Below are positions 1-8,528 of a stretch of DNA of 64,000 nucleotides, one piece after another. The stretch lies in NCBI RefSeq assembly GCF_014638745.1, contig NZ_BMFO01000002.1:372001-436000 (forward strand), in the 5' to 3' direction. The notes below the pieces were generated by a model that worked only from the letters and a program-made list of their open reading frames with translations, was not told the DNA's origin and searched no databases. How positions within the stretch are numbered: position 1 is the stretch's first letter; the number at the start of each line of letters is the position of its first letter. The stretch is from Arenimonas maotaiensis (GTDB taxonomy: Bacteria > Pseudomonadota > Gammaproteobacteria > Xanthomonadales > Xanthomonadaceae). Both the position numbers and the translations under genes were made by a program.

Positions 1-332
1 TCCCGGTCGCCATCCAGAAGTCGATGGACCAAGCCCGCAAGACCATGATCAGCGTCGACCTGAACCAGGGCACCCTGTGGCACCCGGTCAAGTCCGGCCA
101 CGGCGCGGCCCGCGTGTTCATGCAGCCGGCCTCCGAAGGTACCGGCGTGATCGCCGGCGGCGCCATGCGCGCCGTGTTCGAAGCGGTCGGCGTGAAGGAC
201 GTGCTGGCCAAGGCCATCGGTTCCCGCAACCCGATCAACCTGGTTCGCGCCACCGTCAAAGGCCTGACCTCCATCCAGTCGCCGGCCCGCATCGCGGCCA
301 AGCGCGGCAAGAAAGTCGAGGAGATCGTCTAA
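1..332 (+). CDS. rpsE: 30S ribosomal protein S5 (5' truncated by window edge)
   Basis: This is the C-terminal part of ribosomal protein S5, a 30S subunit protein involved in decoding accuracy. The reading frame is already open at base 3, so the start codon lies outside the window. The visible sequence holds the typical S5 C-terminal domain, with the stretch [20 protein letters not shown] followed by [16 protein letters not shown]. The basic tail [10 protein letters not shown] ends at a TAA that overlaps the rpmD start by one base, which implies translational coupling. It belongs to the spc operon with rpmD, rplO and secY. Identification is secure; only the N-terminus is missing. Confidence 0.97.
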   Translation, partial: PVAIQKSMDQARKTMISVDLNQGTLWHPVKSGHGAARVFMQPASEGTGVIAGGAMRAVFEAVGVKDVLAKAIGSRNPINLVRATVKGLTSIQSPARIAAKRGKKVEEIV

Positions 333-514
333 TGTCCGAGAAAACCGTCAAAGTCCGCCTGGTCAAAGGCCTGCGCGGCTGCCAGCAGCGCCACCGTCTG
401 TCGGTCAAGGCGCTGGGCCTGAACAAGCTCAACGACGTCCGTGAACTGAAGGATTCCCCCTCGGTGCGCGGCCTGATCAATCAGCTGCACTACCTCGTCC
501 GCGTCGAATCGTAA
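332..514 (+). CDS. rpmD: 50S ribosomal protein L30
   Basis: A 60-residue protein starting at ATG 332, whose first base is the last base of the rpsE stop codon. It carries the L30 signature: the N-terminal strand [19 protein letters not shown], the segment [14 protein letters not shown] and the C-terminal [14 protein letters not shown]. The length is normal for bacterial L30. It is a large-subunit protein of the spc operon and lies 20 bases before rplO. A longer open frame begins upstream, but the reading only resembles L30 from this ATG. Confidence 0.96.
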   Translation: MSEKTVKVRLVKGLRGCQQRHRLSVKALGLNKLNDVRELKDSPSVRGLINQLHYLVRVES

Positions 515-534
515 TCGGGCCTAGGAGAAACAAT

Positions 535-972
535 ATGCAATTGAACACCCTGTCTCCCGCACCGGGCGCCCGTAAAGAACGCGTCCGCGTCGGTCGCGGC
601 ATCGGCTCCGGCCTCGGCAAGACCGCCGGCCGCGGCCATAAAGGTTCCTACGCCCGCACCGGTAAAGGCAAGATCAAGCCGGGTTTCGAAGGCGGCCAGA
701 TGCCGCTCAAGAAGCGCCTGCCGAAGGTCGGCTTCCGCTCCAAGCTGAAGAACGACACCGCCGAAGTGCTGCTGTACCAGCTGGACAAGCTGGACGTCGC
801 CGAAGTCGATTTCGCCGTGCTGCGCGCCGCCAAGCTGGTGCCGGCCAAGGCCAAGCAGGCCAAGATCGTCAAGAAGGGCGAAGTCAGCAAGAAGTTCGTG
901 CTGAAAGGCATCCTGGCCACCGAAGGCGCCAAAGCCGCCATCGAAGCCGCCGGCGGTTCGGTAACGGAGTAA
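535..972 (+). CDS. rplO: 50S ribosomal protein L15
   Basis: Ribosomal protein L15, 145 residues, a late-assembly protein of the 50S subunit. The N-terminus has the L15 pattern [21 protein letters not shown], then the glycine/arginine-rich loop [16 protein letters not shown], and later a segment ending [15 protein letters not shown]. An AGGAGAAA ribosome-binding site sits just before ATG 535. It is followed after four bases by secY, as in the spc operon of most proteobacteria. Nothing unusual is seen. Confidence 0.97.
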   Translation: MQLNTLSPAPGARKERVRVGRGIGSGLGKTAGRGHKGSYARTGKGKIKPGFEGGQMPLKKRLPKVGFRSKLKNDTAEVLLYQLDKLDVAEVDFAVLRAAKLVPAKAKQAKIVKKGEVSKKFVLKGILATEGAKAAIEAAGGSVTE

Positions 973-976
973 TCCC

Positions 977-2347
977 TTGTCCCAAGCAAGTTCGGCGGCA
1001 TCCCTGTTCGGCGGTCTCGGTAAATTCACCGAGCTCCGCCAGCGTCTCCTGTTCGTGGTCCTGGCGCTGATCGTATTCCGGATCGGCAGCTACATCCCGG
1101 TACCGGGCGTCAACCCGCAGGCCATGCTAGCCTTGATGGAAGCGCAGCAGGGCACCATCGTGGACATGTTCAACATGTTCTCGGGCGGCGCCTTGCACCG
1201 TTTCAGCCTGCTTGCGCTGAACGTGGTGCCGTACATCTCGGCCTCCATCATCGTGCAGTTGATGGGCCAGATGTACGAGCCTTGGAAGGCGCTGAAGAAG
1301 GAAGGCGAGGCCGGCCGGCGCAAGCTGACCCAGTATTCGCGTGTCGGCGCCATCCCGCTGGCCATCTTCCAGAGCTTCGGCATCGTGAGCTGGCTGCAGG
1401 CGCAACCGGGCGCGGTATATACCCCAGGCCTGAGTTTCACCATCACCGCCGTGGTCTCGCTGACCGCCGGCACCCTGTTCCTGATGTGGCTGGGCGAGCA
1501 GATCACCGAGCGCGGCATCGGCAACGGCGTGTCGCTGATCATTTTCGCCGGCATCGTGGCCGGCCTGCCGTCAGCCGTCATCGGCACCCTGCAGCAGGTC
1601 TCCAGCGGCGACATCAGCGTGTTCTCGATTTTCGTGATCATCGCGCTGGTGCTGGGCGTCACCTATTTCGTGGTGTTCATGGAGCGCGGCCAACGCCGCA
1701 TCACCGTGAACTACGCCCGCCGCCAAGGCGGTCGTCAGGCCTACATGAACCAGAGCTCGCATCTGCCGTTGAAGCTGAACATGTCCGGTGTGATTCCGGC
1801 CATCTTCGCCTCCAGCCTGATTCTCTTCCCGGCCACCATTTCGACCTGGATGAGCGCCGATTCGGCCCAGGCCGAGGGCTGGCGCGGCGCATTGTTCCGC
1901 GGCCTGCAGTCGATTTCGCAGGCGCTGGCGCCCAACGAGCCGCTGCATATGCTATTATACGGCGCCTTGATTCTCGGCTTCGCCTTCTTCTACACCGCCC
2001 TGGTGTTCAACTCCCAGGAAACCGCGGATAACCTGAAGAAGTCGGGCGCCCTGGTTCCGGGCATCCGTCCCGGCAAGGCCACCGCCGATTACATCGACGG
2101 CGTGCTGACCCGTTTGACCCTGATCGGCGGCCTGTATCTGGTGCTGGTCTGCCTGACTCCGGAGCTGATGCGCGCCGGATTCAACGTGCCTTTCGCTTTC
2201 GGCGGCACGTCCCTTCTCATCGTGGTGGTTGTGGTGATGGACTTCACGGCGCAGATCCAGGCGCACCTGGTGTCCCATCAGTACGAAGGCCTGATGAAGA
2301 AGGCCAACTTGAAGAGCGGCTCGCGCGGCAGCTTCGCGCGCGGGTAA
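977..2347 (+). CDS. secY: Preprotein translocase subunit SecY
   Basis: SecY, 456 residues, the channel-forming subunit of the Sec translocon in the inner membrane. The protein has the expected ten hydrophobic segments, the early stretch [20 protein letters not shown], the plug-region sequence [13 protein letters not shown], and the cytoplasmic loop with [17 protein letters not shown]. The start is TTG at 977: GGAG at the end of rplO lies about eight bases upstream and no better ATG exists nearby. It is the last gene of the spc block here; rpmJ, which follows secY in Escherichia coli, is absent. Confidence 0.96.
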   Translation: MSQASSAASLFGGLGKFTELRQRLLFVVLALIVFRIGSYIPVPGVNPQAMLALMEAQQGTIVDMFNMFSGGALHRFSLLALNVVPYISASIIVQLMGQMYEPWKALKKEGEAGRRKLTQYSRVGAIPLAIFQSFGIVSWLQAQPGAVYTPGLSFTITAVVSLTAGTLFLMWLGEQITERGIGNGVSLIIFAGIVAGLPSAVIGTLQQVSSGDISVFSIFVIIALVLGVTYFVVFMERGQRRITVNYARRQGGRQAYMNQSSHLPLKLNMSGVIPAIFASSLILFPATISTWMSADSAQAEGWRGALFRGLQSISQALAPNEPLHMLLYGALILGFAFFYTALVFNSQETADNLKKSGALVPGIRPGKATADYIDGVLTRLTLIGGLYLVLVCLTPELMRAGFNVPFAFGGTSLLIVVVVVMDFTAQIQAHLVSHQYEGLMKKANLKSGSRGSFARG

Positions 2348-2422
2348 GCGATTGTATGCCCTGCGCTGGAGTAGCGCGGGGCGGGTGCCCGGAAGGGCGT
2401 CCGGCATGAGCTTGTCGCTGGA

Positions 2423-2443
2423 GCATGGGCACACTCCCCATGC
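2423..2443. other. Hairpin in the secY-rpsM spacer
   Basis: A perfect inverted repeat GCATGGG-N7-CCCATGC lies in the 198-base gap between secY and rpsM. It has no T-tract directly after it, so it is not a classical terminator. It could be an RNA processing site or could attenuate readthrough into the alpha operon. No coding sequence is seen in this gap. Confidence 0.4.
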
Positions 2444-2472
2444 CGGAGTTCGGACGGCCTCGGCCGCCCGGG

Positions 2473-2502
2473 CTTTCATTTAACCCGAAGCCCTGTTATA
2501 AT
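2473..2502 (+). promoter_or_regulatory. Candidate promoter for the rpsM-rplQ operon
   Basis: A perfect TATAAT -10 box lies at 2497-2502, about 44 bases before the rpsM start. The -35 region (CTTTCA, 18-base spacing) matches only three of six consensus bases. The long spacer after secY and this -10 box suggest the alpha operon has its own promoter here. The call is by motif only. Confidence 0.5.
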
Positions 2503-2545
2503 TTTCGATTCCCCTCCGCGGTGAATCTTATATGGAGAACGCCTG

Positions 2546-2902
2546 ATGGCGCGCATAGCTGGTGTCAATCTGCCTGCCCAGAAGCATGTCTGGGTCGGCC
2601 TGCAAAGCATTTTCGGAATCGGCCGCACCCGTTCCAAACTGGTGTGTGAATCGGCGGGCGTGAACCCGTCCACCAAGATCCGTGACCTGTCCGAACCCGA
2701 GGTGGAGAAGCTCCGCCTGGAAGTCGCCAAGTTCACGGTCGAAGGCGACCTGCGCCGCGAAGTCGGCATGTCGATCAAACGTCTGATGGATCTCGGTTGC
2801 TACCGCGGTCTGCGCCACCGCCGCGGCCTGCCGCTGCGCGGCCAGCGCACGCGTACCAACGCCCGCACCCGCAAGGGTCCGCGTAAAGCCATCAAGAAGT
2901 AA
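2546..2902 (+). CDS. rpsM: 30S ribosomal protein S13
   Basis: S13, 118 residues, a head protein of the 30S subunit that contacts the P-site tRNA. It begins [10 protein letters not shown], has the helix-two-turn-helix segment [17 protein letters not shown], and ends in the basic tail with [27 protein letters not shown] site lies nine bases upstream of ATG 2546. It opens the alpha operon and is preceded by a long spacer with a candidate promoter. It is followed by rpsK after 12 bases. Confidence 0.97.
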   Translation: MARIAGVNLPAQKHVWVGLQSIFGIGRTRSKLVCESAGVNPSTKIRDLSEPEVEKLRLEVAKFTVEGDLRREVGMSIKRLMDLGCYRGLRHRRGLPLRGQRTRTNARTRKGPRKAIKK

Positions 2903-2914
2903 GGAAGCACGCAC

Positions 2915-3310
2915 ATGAGCAAAGCTGCAGCCGCTGCCAAAACGAAGAAGAAGATCAAGCGCGTCGTCACCGACGGCGTCGCCCACGTCCACGCTTCGTT
3001 CAACAACACCATCATCACGATCACCGACCGCCAGGGCAACGCCCTGAGCTGGGCCACCTCCGGTGGCGCAGGCTTCCGCGGTTCGCGCAAGTCCACCCCG
3101 TTCGCGGCCCAGGTCGCTTCGGAAAAGGCCGGTAAAGTGGCCCTGGACTACGGCGTGAAGACCCTGGAAGTCCGCATCAAGGGCCCGGGCCCGGGCCGTG
3201 AATCCGCCGTCCGCGCGCTGAACGCCTGCGGATACAAAATCATGAACATCATCGACGTGACCCCAATCCCGCACAACGGGTGCCGTCCGCCCAAAAAGCG
3301 CCGCGTCTAA
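2915..3310 (+). CDS. rpsK: 30S ribosomal protein S11
   Basis: S11, 131 residues, platform protein of the 30S subunit. The N-terminus is alanine/lysine rich, followed by the typical [20 protein letters not shown] and the C-terminal block [19 protein letters not shown]. It starts at ATG 2915 after an AAGGAAG ribosome-binding site and lies in the alpha operon between rpsM and rpsD. Length and motifs are standard. Confidence 0.97.
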   Translation: MSKAAAAAKTKKKIKRVVTDGVAHVHASFNNTIITITDRQGNALSWATSGGAGFRGSRKSTPFAAQVASEKAGKVALDYGVKTLEVRIKGPGPGRESAVRALNACGYKIMNIIDVTPIPHNGCRPPKKRRV

Positions 3311-3330
3311 GGGAAGGAGAACAATAAGTC

Positions 3331-3960
3331 ATGGCTCGTTATATCGGTCCCAAATGTAAACTGTCGCGTCGCGAAGGCGCCGACCTCAGCCTGAAGTCGC
3401 CGGCCCGCGCCCTCGACTCCAAGTGCAAACTCGAACAGAAACCCGGCCAGCACGGCGCCGTGGCCAAGAAGGGCAAGCTGTCCGACTACGCCACCCAGTT
3501 GCGCGAGAAGCAGAAGGTCAAGCGCATCTACGGCCTGCTGGAACGCCAGTTCCGCGGCTATTACGCCAAGGCCGCCCGCCGCAAGGGCAACACCGGCGAA
3601 ATGCTGCTGCAGATCCTGGAAACCCGTCTCGACAACGTGGTCTACCGCATGGGTTTCGCGGTCACCCGTCCGGCCGCCCGCCAGCTGGTGTCGCACAAGG
3701 CCATCCTGGTCAACGGCAAGAGCGTCAACCTGCCGTCGTACCAGGTCAAGGCCGGCGACAGCATCGAGCTGACCGAACGCGCGAAGAAGCACCTGAACGT
3801 GCAGGAAGCCCTGAACCTGGCCCAGCAGATGGACCTGGTGCCGAGCTGGTGCGAAGTGGACAGCAACAAATTCGCCGGTGTGTTCAAAGCCGTTCCGGAC
3901 CGCGCCGATCTGCCTTCCGACATCAACGAAGCGCTGATCGTCGAACTGTACTCGAAGTAA
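3331..3960 (+). CDS. rpsD: 30S ribosomal protein S4
   Basis: S4, 209 residues, a primary 16S rRNA-binding protein that nucleates 30S assembly. It begins [16 protein letters not shown] and contains the S4 RNA-binding fold around [20 protein letters not shown] and [19 protein letters not shown]. In enterobacteria S4 is the translational repressor of this operon; that role is known for the family but not visible here. ATG 3331 follows a GGAAGGAG site. The neighbours are rpsK and rpoA. Confidence 0.97.
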   Translation: MARYIGPKCKLSRREGADLSLKSPARALDSKCKLEQKPGQHGAVAKKGKLSDYATQLREKQKVKRIYGLLERQFRGYYAKAARRKGNTGEMLLQILETRLDNVVYRMGFAVTRPAARQLVSHKAILVNGKSVNLPSYQVKAGDSIELTERAKKHLNVQEALNLAQQMDLVPSWCEVDSNKFAGVFKAVPDRADLPSDINEALIVELYSK

Positions 3961-3984
3961 TAATCTTCAGGAGTGTCATTCCCC

Positions 3985-4980
3985 ATGACGGTAACCGCCC
4001 ACCAAGTGCTGCGCCCGCGCGGCCCTGTAATCGAACGTAGCAGCGCCCACCGCGCGAAAGTGGTCATCGAACCGCTGGAGCGCGGCTACGGCCACACGCT
4101 GGGCAACGCCCTGCGCCGCGTGCTGCTGTCTTCGATTCCCGGCTTCGCCATCACGGAAGTCGAGATCGACGGCGTGCTGCACGAATACAGCACCATCGAA
4201 GGCCTGCAGGAAGACGTGCTGGAAGTCCTGCTGAACCTGAAGGACGTCGCCCTGCGCCTGCAAGGCGTCGACCACACCACCCTGAGCCTGAGCAAGAGCG
4301 GCGCGGGTGAAGTCACCGCCGGCGACATCAAGGCCGACCACACGGTCGAGATCCTGAATCCGGAACACGTGATCTGCACCCTGACCAAGGACGCCTCGAT
4401 CAACATGCGCCTGAAGGTCGAGCGCGGCTTCGGCTACCAGCCGGCGTCGGCCCGTCGCCGTCCGGACGACGAAACCCGCACCATCGGCCGCCTCGTGCTG
4501 GACGCCAGCTTCTCGCCGGTCCGCCGCGTGGCCTATGAAGTGGTCGCCGCCCGCGTCGAACAGCGCACCGACCTCGACAAGCTGGTGCTCGACATCGAAA
4601 CCAACGGCACCATCGACGCCGAAGACGCCATCCGCACCGCGGCCGACATCCTGACCGACCAGCTGTCGGTGTTCGGCGACTTCACCAAGCGCGCCGACCA
4701 GGACAAGAAGCCGGCCGGCCCGGGCGTGGATCCGGTGCTGCTGCGTCCGATCGACGATCTGGAGCTGACCGTCCGTTCCGCCAACTGCCTGAAAGCCGAG
4801 AACATCTACTACATCGGCGATCTGGTGCAGCGTACGGAAGTCGAACTGCTGAAGGCCCCGAATCTGGGCAAGAAATCCCTCACCGAGATCAAGGACGTGC
4901 TGGCCCAACGCGGCTTCACCCTGGGTCAGAAACTGGACAACTGGCCGCCGGCCAGCCACCAGCTGGGAATGTTGGGTTAA
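3985..4980 (+). CDS. rpoA: DNA-directed RNA polymerase subunit alpha
   Basis: RNA polymerase alpha subunit, 331 residues. The N-terminal assembly domain includes [20 protein letters not shown] and [20 protein letters not shown]. The C-terminal domain, which binds UP elements and activators, includes [20 protein letters not shown] and [20 protein letters not shown] chose ATG 3985 because the protein then begins [14 protein letters not shown], like Xanthomonas alpha as I recall it. The in-frame GTG at 3973 directly abuts the AGGAG and cannot use it. A hairpin separates rpoA from rplQ. Confidence 0.97.
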   Translation: MTVTAHQVLRPRGPVIERSSAHRAKVVIEPLERGYGHTLGNALRRVLLSSIPGFAITEVEIDGVLHEYSTIEGLQEDVLEVLLNLKDVALRLQGVDHTTLSLSKSGAGEVTAGDIKADHTVEILNPEHVICTLTKDASINMRLKVERGFGYQPASARRRPDDETRTIGRLVLDASFSPVRRVAYEVVAARVEQRTDLDKLVLDIETNGTIDAEDAIRTAADILTDQLSVFGDFTKRADQDKKPAGPGVDPVLLRPIDDLELTVRSANCLKAENIYYIGDLVQRTEVELLKAPNLGKKSLTEIKDVLAQRGFTLGQKLDNWPPASHQLGMLG

Positions 4981-4989
4981 TTAAACACA

Positions 4990-5009
4990 GCGCGGGTTTC
5001 CGCCCGCGC
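4990..5009 (+). other. Hairpin between rpoA and rplQ
   Basis: GCGCGGG and CCCGCGC form a perfect seven-base stem with a six-base loop (TTTCCG). There is no T-tract, so it is unlikely to stop transcription. It may stabilise or process the mRNA between rpoA and rplQ. The ribosome-binding site of rplQ (TAGGAA) lies just after it. Confidence 0.4.
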
Positions 5010-5029
5010 GCCGATTAGGAATCACGACC

Positions 5030-5416
5030 ATGCGTCACCAAAAATCCGGCCGTAAATTCAGCCGCACCAGCGCCCACCGCGAAGCGATGTTCGTCAACAT
5101 GGCGGCCTCGCTGTTCAAGCACGAGCTGATCCGCACCACCCTGCCGAAAGCCAAGGAACTGCGCCGCGTCGCCGAGCCGCTGATCACCATCGGCAAGACC
5201 GACGGCGTCGCCAACCGCCGTCTCGCCATGTCGCGCCTGCGCGACAAGGAAGCCGTCGGCAAGCTGTTCGTCGAACTCGGTCCGCGCTACAAGGAGCGTC
5301 CGGGCGGCTATCTGCGCATCATGAAGTGCGGCTTCCGTCCGGGCGACAACGCCCCGATGGCCTATGTCGAACTGGTCGACCGCCCGCAGGTCTCGGCCGT
5401 CGCCAGCGCCGAATAA
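5030..5416 (+). CDS. rplQ: 50S ribosomal protein L17
   Basis: L17, 128 residues, a 50S protein near the exit tunnel. It begins [20 protein letters not shown] and has the family block [19 protein letters not shown] and the C-terminal [20 protein letters not shown]. It is the last gene of the alpha operon and is followed within 20 bases by a strong Rho-independent terminator. Standard length and motifs. Confidence 0.97.
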   Translation: MRHQKSGRKFSRTSAHREAMFVNMAASLFKHELIRTTLPKAKELRRVAEPLITIGKTDGVANRRLAMSRLRDKEAVGKLFVELGPRYKERPGGYLRIMKCGFRPGDNAPMAYVELVDRPQVSAVASAE

Positions 5417-5434
5417 GCGCCGTCAGTTGTATCG

Positions 5435-5462
5435 AAAAAGCCCCGATCCGTCGGGGCTTTTT
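5435..5462 (+). terminator. Rho-independent terminator of the alpha operon
   Basis: AAAAAGCCCCGA and TCGGGGCTTTTT form a 12-base stem with a TCCG loop and a T-tract. It lies 18 bases after the rplQ stop and ends the ribosomal protein block. Confidence 0.93.
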
Positions 5463-5477
5463 CATGCGCGAAATGTT

Positions 5478-5506
5478 TTGCCAATGCGCCGCAAACGCGC
5501 TAGTGT
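5478..5506 (+). promoter_or_regulatory. Candidate promoter of dsbB
   Basis: TTGCCA at 5478-5483 (five of six -35 bases) is followed after 17 bases by TAGTGT at 5501-5506 (three of six -10 bases). It sits between the rplQ terminator and the dsbB start at 5539. Motif match only. Confidence 0.4.
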
Positions 5507-5538
5507 AAAGGTCTGCAGTCCGTATCCCCCGAACCGTC

Positions 5539-6039
5539 ATGAATCCGCTGAGCTGGTCCTTCCGCCGTCTGTATCTCCTCGCCGCCGCCGCCTGTTTCGG
5601 CTCCGTGGCCTACGCCCTGTATGTGCAGTACGGCATGCTGATGCAACCCTGTCCGCTGTGCATCCTGCAGCGCGTCGCGTTCCTGGCCATGGGCGTGTTC
5701 TTCCTCGCCGGCGCGGCCCACAATCCCGGCGCGTTCGGCCGCAAGGTCTATGCCGCACTGGCCGGCCTGTCGACGGTCGCCGGTCTGGCCGTGGCCGGCC
5801 GGCATGTCGCCATCCAGTTGGCGCCGGCCGACCAGCTGTCGTTTTGCGGCGGCATGGGCCTGGATTACATGCTCGAGGCCATGCCGCTGACCGAGGTGCT
5901 GGTCACCGTGTTCAAGGGTTCCGGCGAATGCGCCAAGATCGATTGGCAATTCCTCGGCCTGTCGATGCCGATGTGGACGCTCGTCCTTTACACCGGCTTC
6001 CTGTCGCTTGCCGTATATTCGGCATTCAAGAAATACTGA
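5539..6039 (+). CDS. dsbB: Disulfide bond formation protein B
   Basis: DsbB, 166 residues, an inner-membrane protein that reoxidises DsbA and passes electrons to quinones. Four hydrophobic segments are visible. The first periplasmic loop carries the redox pair C38-P-L-C41 in the typical context CPLCILQRV. The second loop carries Cys103 and Cys131, matching the usual second pair. It follows the ribosomal terminator with its own candidate promoter. The DAHP synthase gene begins eight bases after the stop, so the two are probably co-transcribed although functionally unrelated. Confidence 0.93.
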   Translation: MNPLSWSFRRLYLLAAAACFGSVAYALYVQYGMLMQPCPLCILQRVAFLAMGVFFLAGAAHNPGAFGRKVYAALAGLSTVAGLAVAGRHVAIQLAPADQLSFCGGMGLDYMLEAMPLTEVLVTVFKGSGECAKIDWQFLGLSMPMWTLVLYTGFLSLAVYSAFKKY

Positions 6040-6047
6040 GATTCCCG

Positions 6048-7397
6048 ATGAAACCGAATCAAGACTGGCAACCGGCCGGTTGGCGGAACCATACCGCCCT
6101 GCAGCAACCCGTGTATCCCGATGCCGCCGCGTTGGCGGCGGTGCAGGGCGAATTGGCGCGGCTGCCGCCGCTGGTCACTTCCGCCGAGATCCTGGCGCTG
6201 AAGCAGCACATCGCGCGCGCGCAGGAAGGCCGTTCCTTCCTGCTGCAGGGCGGCGACTGCGCCGAAAGCTTCAGCGACTGCGAATCCGGGCTGATCTCCA
6301 ACCGGCTCAAGATCCTGCTGCAGATGAGCCTGGTGCTTGTGCACGGCCTGCGCAAGCCGGTGGTGCGCGTCGGCCGCTTCGCCGGCCAGTACGCCAAGCC
6401 GCGCTCGGCCGACCTGGAGACCAAGGACGGCACGACCCTGCCGAGCTACCGCGGCGACTTCATCAACGCGCCCGAGTTCACCGAAGCGGCTCGCGTCCCC
6501 GATCCGCGCCGCATGGTGAAAGGCCACGCGCGTTCGGCGATGACCATGAACTTCGTGCGCGCGCTGATCGACGGTGGCTTCGCCGACCTGCACCATCCCG
6601 AATACTGGGATCTGGGCTGGGTCTCGCAGTCGCCGCAGTCGGCGCAGTACCGCAAGCTGGTGCAGTCGGTCAGCGACGCCATCCGGTTCATGGAGACCAT
6701 CTCCGGCGAACCGGCGCACAACGTCAACCGCACCGAGTTCTACACCTCGCACGAAGCGTTGCTGCTGCCGTACGAGGAGGCGCTGACCCGCCGCGTGCCG
6801 CGCCAGGACGGCTGGTTCAACCTGTCGACCCACTATCCGTGGATCGGCATGCGCACGGCGCAGCTGGACGGCGCGCACGTGGAGTATTTCCGCGGCATCG
6901 CCAATCCGGTCGGAATCAAGATCTCGGCCTCGGTGACCGACAATCAGATCAAGCGCCTGTGCGAGACGCTCAACCCGGACAACGAGCCGGGCCGGCTGAC
7001 GCTGATCCACCGCTTGGGCGCCGACAAAGTCGGTGCCGAACTGCCGCGCTTGGTGCGCGCGGTGCGCTCGATCGGCGCGCGCGTGCTGTGGGTCTGCGAT
7101 CCGATGCACGGCAACACCGAGTCGACCAGCAACGGTTTCAAGACCCGGCGCTTCGACAACATCAAGGCCGAGCTGGAGACCAGCTTCGACGTGCACGCGG
7201 CCGAGGGTTCGCATCTGGGCGGCGTGCATCTGGAGCTCACCGGCGAGAACGTGACCGAATGCCTGGGCGGCGCCCGCGACCTGTCGGAAGCCGACCTGGA
7301 ACGCGCCTACCGCTCGACCGTCGATCCGCGCCTGAACTACGAACAGTCGCTGGAGATCGCCATGTCGATCGTGCACAAGCACCAGAGCCTGGGCTGA
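6048..7397 (+). CDS. Class II 3-deoxy-7-phosphoheptulonate synthase (DAHP synthase)
   Basis: A 449-residue class II (plant-like) DAHP synthase, which condenses phosphoenolpyruvate and erythrose 4-phosphate in the first step of the shikimate pathway. Family sequences seen include FLLQGGDCAESF near residue 65, RVGRFAGQYAKPRS, LPSYRGDFIN, TSHEALLLPYEEAL, WIGMRTAQLDGAHVE, CDPMHGNT and GVHLELTGENVTECLGG. The start ATG 6048 gives MKPNQDWQPAGWR; an open frame continues upstream through dsbB in another frame but is not coding. Class II enzymes replace or supplement the AroFGH type in Xanthomonas-like bacteria. It is convergent with cysB, seven bases away, with no terminator visible between them. Confidence 0.94.
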   Translation: MKPNQDWQPAGWRNHTALQQPVYPDAAALAAVQGELARLPPLVTSAEILALKQHIARAQEGRSFLLQGGDCAESFSDCESGLISNRLKILLQMSLVLVHGLRKPVVRVGRFAGQYAKPRSADLETKDGTTLPSYRGDFINAPEFTEAARVPDPRRMVKGHARSAMTMNFVRALIDGGFADLHHPEYWDLGWVSQSPQSAQYRKLVQSVSDAIRFMETISGEPAHNVNRTEFYTSHEALLLPYEEALTRRVPRQDGWFNLSTHYPWIGMRTAQLDGAHVEYFRGIANPVGIKISASVTDNQIKRLCETLNPDNEPGRLTLIHRLGADKVGAELPRLVRAVRSIGARVLWVCDPMHGNTESTSNGFKTRRFDNIKAELETSFDVHAAEGSHLGGVHLELTGENVTECLGGARDLSEADLERAYRSTVDPRLNYEQSLEIAMSIVHKHQSLG

Positions 7398-7404
7398 GAC
7401 GCGG

Positions 7405-8406
7405 CTAGATCTCGAATTCGCCGATTCCGGCCGGCGCTTGGCGTTCCCGCCAATGCGGCGGCGGCAATGACGGCGCCGCCTGTGCGCCGCGCAGCAGACG
7501 CTGCAATTCGTTGCCGTGCAGCCAGGGCAGCAGGCGTCGCAGCAGGCTGAGCGTGTAATCGCGCAGGATGCGGTCCTTGCGCAACAGCGCCCAGCAGGTG
7601 CATTGCGGTAGCAGTCCGGCGGCTTCGATGCGGACCAGGTCGCGGTCTTCCGCGCTCTGCGCCATCTCCGCCAGCACGCCGACGCCGAAACCGGCGCGCA
7701 CATAGGTCTTGATCAGGTCGGCGTCGCGCGCGGTCATCGCCAGATTGACCGCCAGACCTTCGCTGCTGAACGTCTGCCGCAGCGAGGAGGCCGGATCGAC
7801 GCTGGATTCGTAACTCACCAATGGATACTGCGCCAGTTGTTCCAGCCGCGGCGCGTCGGTCCGGTGCGCCAGCGGATGGTCCGGCTTGACCAGGATGATG
7901 CGGTCCCAGCGGTACAGAGGCAGGGCGATATAGCCGGACGGCGGCAGCGTACCGGCGCTGGAGATGATCGCCAACTCGGCCTCGTCGCGGTCCAGCATCG
8001 CCAGCGATTCGGCGTCGGTGCCCGGATTCAGGTGCACCGCCACGGTCGGGTATTCGCGGTTGAACGCGGCCAGGGCCGGCGGCAAGGCGTAACGCGCCTG
8101 GGTATGGGTGGTGGCGATGCGCAGTTCGCCGTCGTGCACCTGGCGCAGGTTGGCGGCCAGGGCCTTGATGTTGTTGGCCTGGATCAGCAGCAGGCGCGCG
8201 TGCTCGATCACTTTGGCGCCGGCCGGCGTAATGCCCTCCAGGCTGCGGGCGCCGCGGGTGAACAGCAGGAAGCCGAGTTCGTCCTCCAGCTGTTTGATCT
8301 GCTTGGACAGTCCGGGCTGGGTACCGTTGACGCGCTCGGCGGCCTGCGTGACGTTCAGGCCGGAGTCGGCGATGGCGACCAAGGCGCGCAGTTGGGTCAG
8401 GGTCAT
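7405..8406 (-). CDS. cysB: LysR-family transcriptional regulator, CysB-type
   Basis: A 333-residue LysR-family regulator. The N-terminal winged helix-turn-helix is MTLTQLRALVAIADSGLN followed by VTQAAERVNGTQPGLSKQIK. The rest is a CysB/Cbl-like effector domain with RIATTHTQARYALPPALAAF and the pattern FVGVGVLAEMA-like near residue 240. CysB activates sulfate assimilation and cysteine synthesis in response to N-acetylserine; that is family knowledge. Divergent placement beside a cysteine synthase gene and a shared palindromic operator strongly support a CysB role. The C-terminus has a proline/arginine-rich tail of about 25 residues beyond the core domain. The start is ATG 8406. Confidence 0.88.
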   Translation of the reverse strand: MTLTQLRALVAIADSGLNVTQAAERVNGTQPGLSKQIKQLEDELGFLLFTRGARSLEGITPAGAKVIEHARLLLIQANNIKALAANLRQVHDGELRIATTHTQARYALPPALAAFNREYPTVAVHLNPGTDAESLAMLDRDEAELAIISSAGTLPPSGYIALPLYRWDRIILVKPDHPLAHRTDAPRLEQLAQYPLVSYESSVDPASSLRQTFSSEGLAVNLAMTARDADLIKTYVRAGFGVGVLAEMAQSAEDRDLVRIEAAGLLPQCTCWALLRKDRILRDYTLSLLRRLLPWLHGNELQRLLRGAQAAPSLPPPHWRERQAPAGIGEFEI

Positions 8407-8429
8407 GGGGTATCCGGAGCGGAGTAGGG

Positions 8430-8450
8430 CATATGACGAAATGTCATATG
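8430..8450. promoter_or_regulatory. Palindromic operator between cysB and cysK, likely CysB-binding
   Basis: A perfect inverted repeat CATATGAC-N5-GTCATATG. Its centre (8440) is about 64 bases upstream of the predicted cysK transcription start, the classical activator position for LysR regulators, and 24-44 bases upstream of the cysB start codon. Activation of cysK and autoregulation of cysB are inferred from position. Confidence 0.7.
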
Positions 8451-8468
8451 TCCGACAGCTTAGGTTAT

Positions 8469-8497
8469 TTTACAGCCGGGGACAATGCGCCTAGATT
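8469..8497 (+). promoter_or_regulatory. Promoter of cysK
   Basis: TTTACA (8469-8474, five of six -35 bases), a 17-base spacer, then TAGATT (8492-8497, four of six -10 bases). The predicted start is near 8504, 25 bases before the cysK ATG. The CysB-type operator lies just upstream. Confidence 0.6.
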
Positions 8498-8528
8498 GAA
8501 TGCCTCATTCCGACCAGGACGCACCGAC

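Noticed and set aside
3973-3984. GTG at 3973 as rpoA start
   Set aside because: It directly abuts the AGGAG with no spacing; ATG 3985 gives the expected N-terminus.
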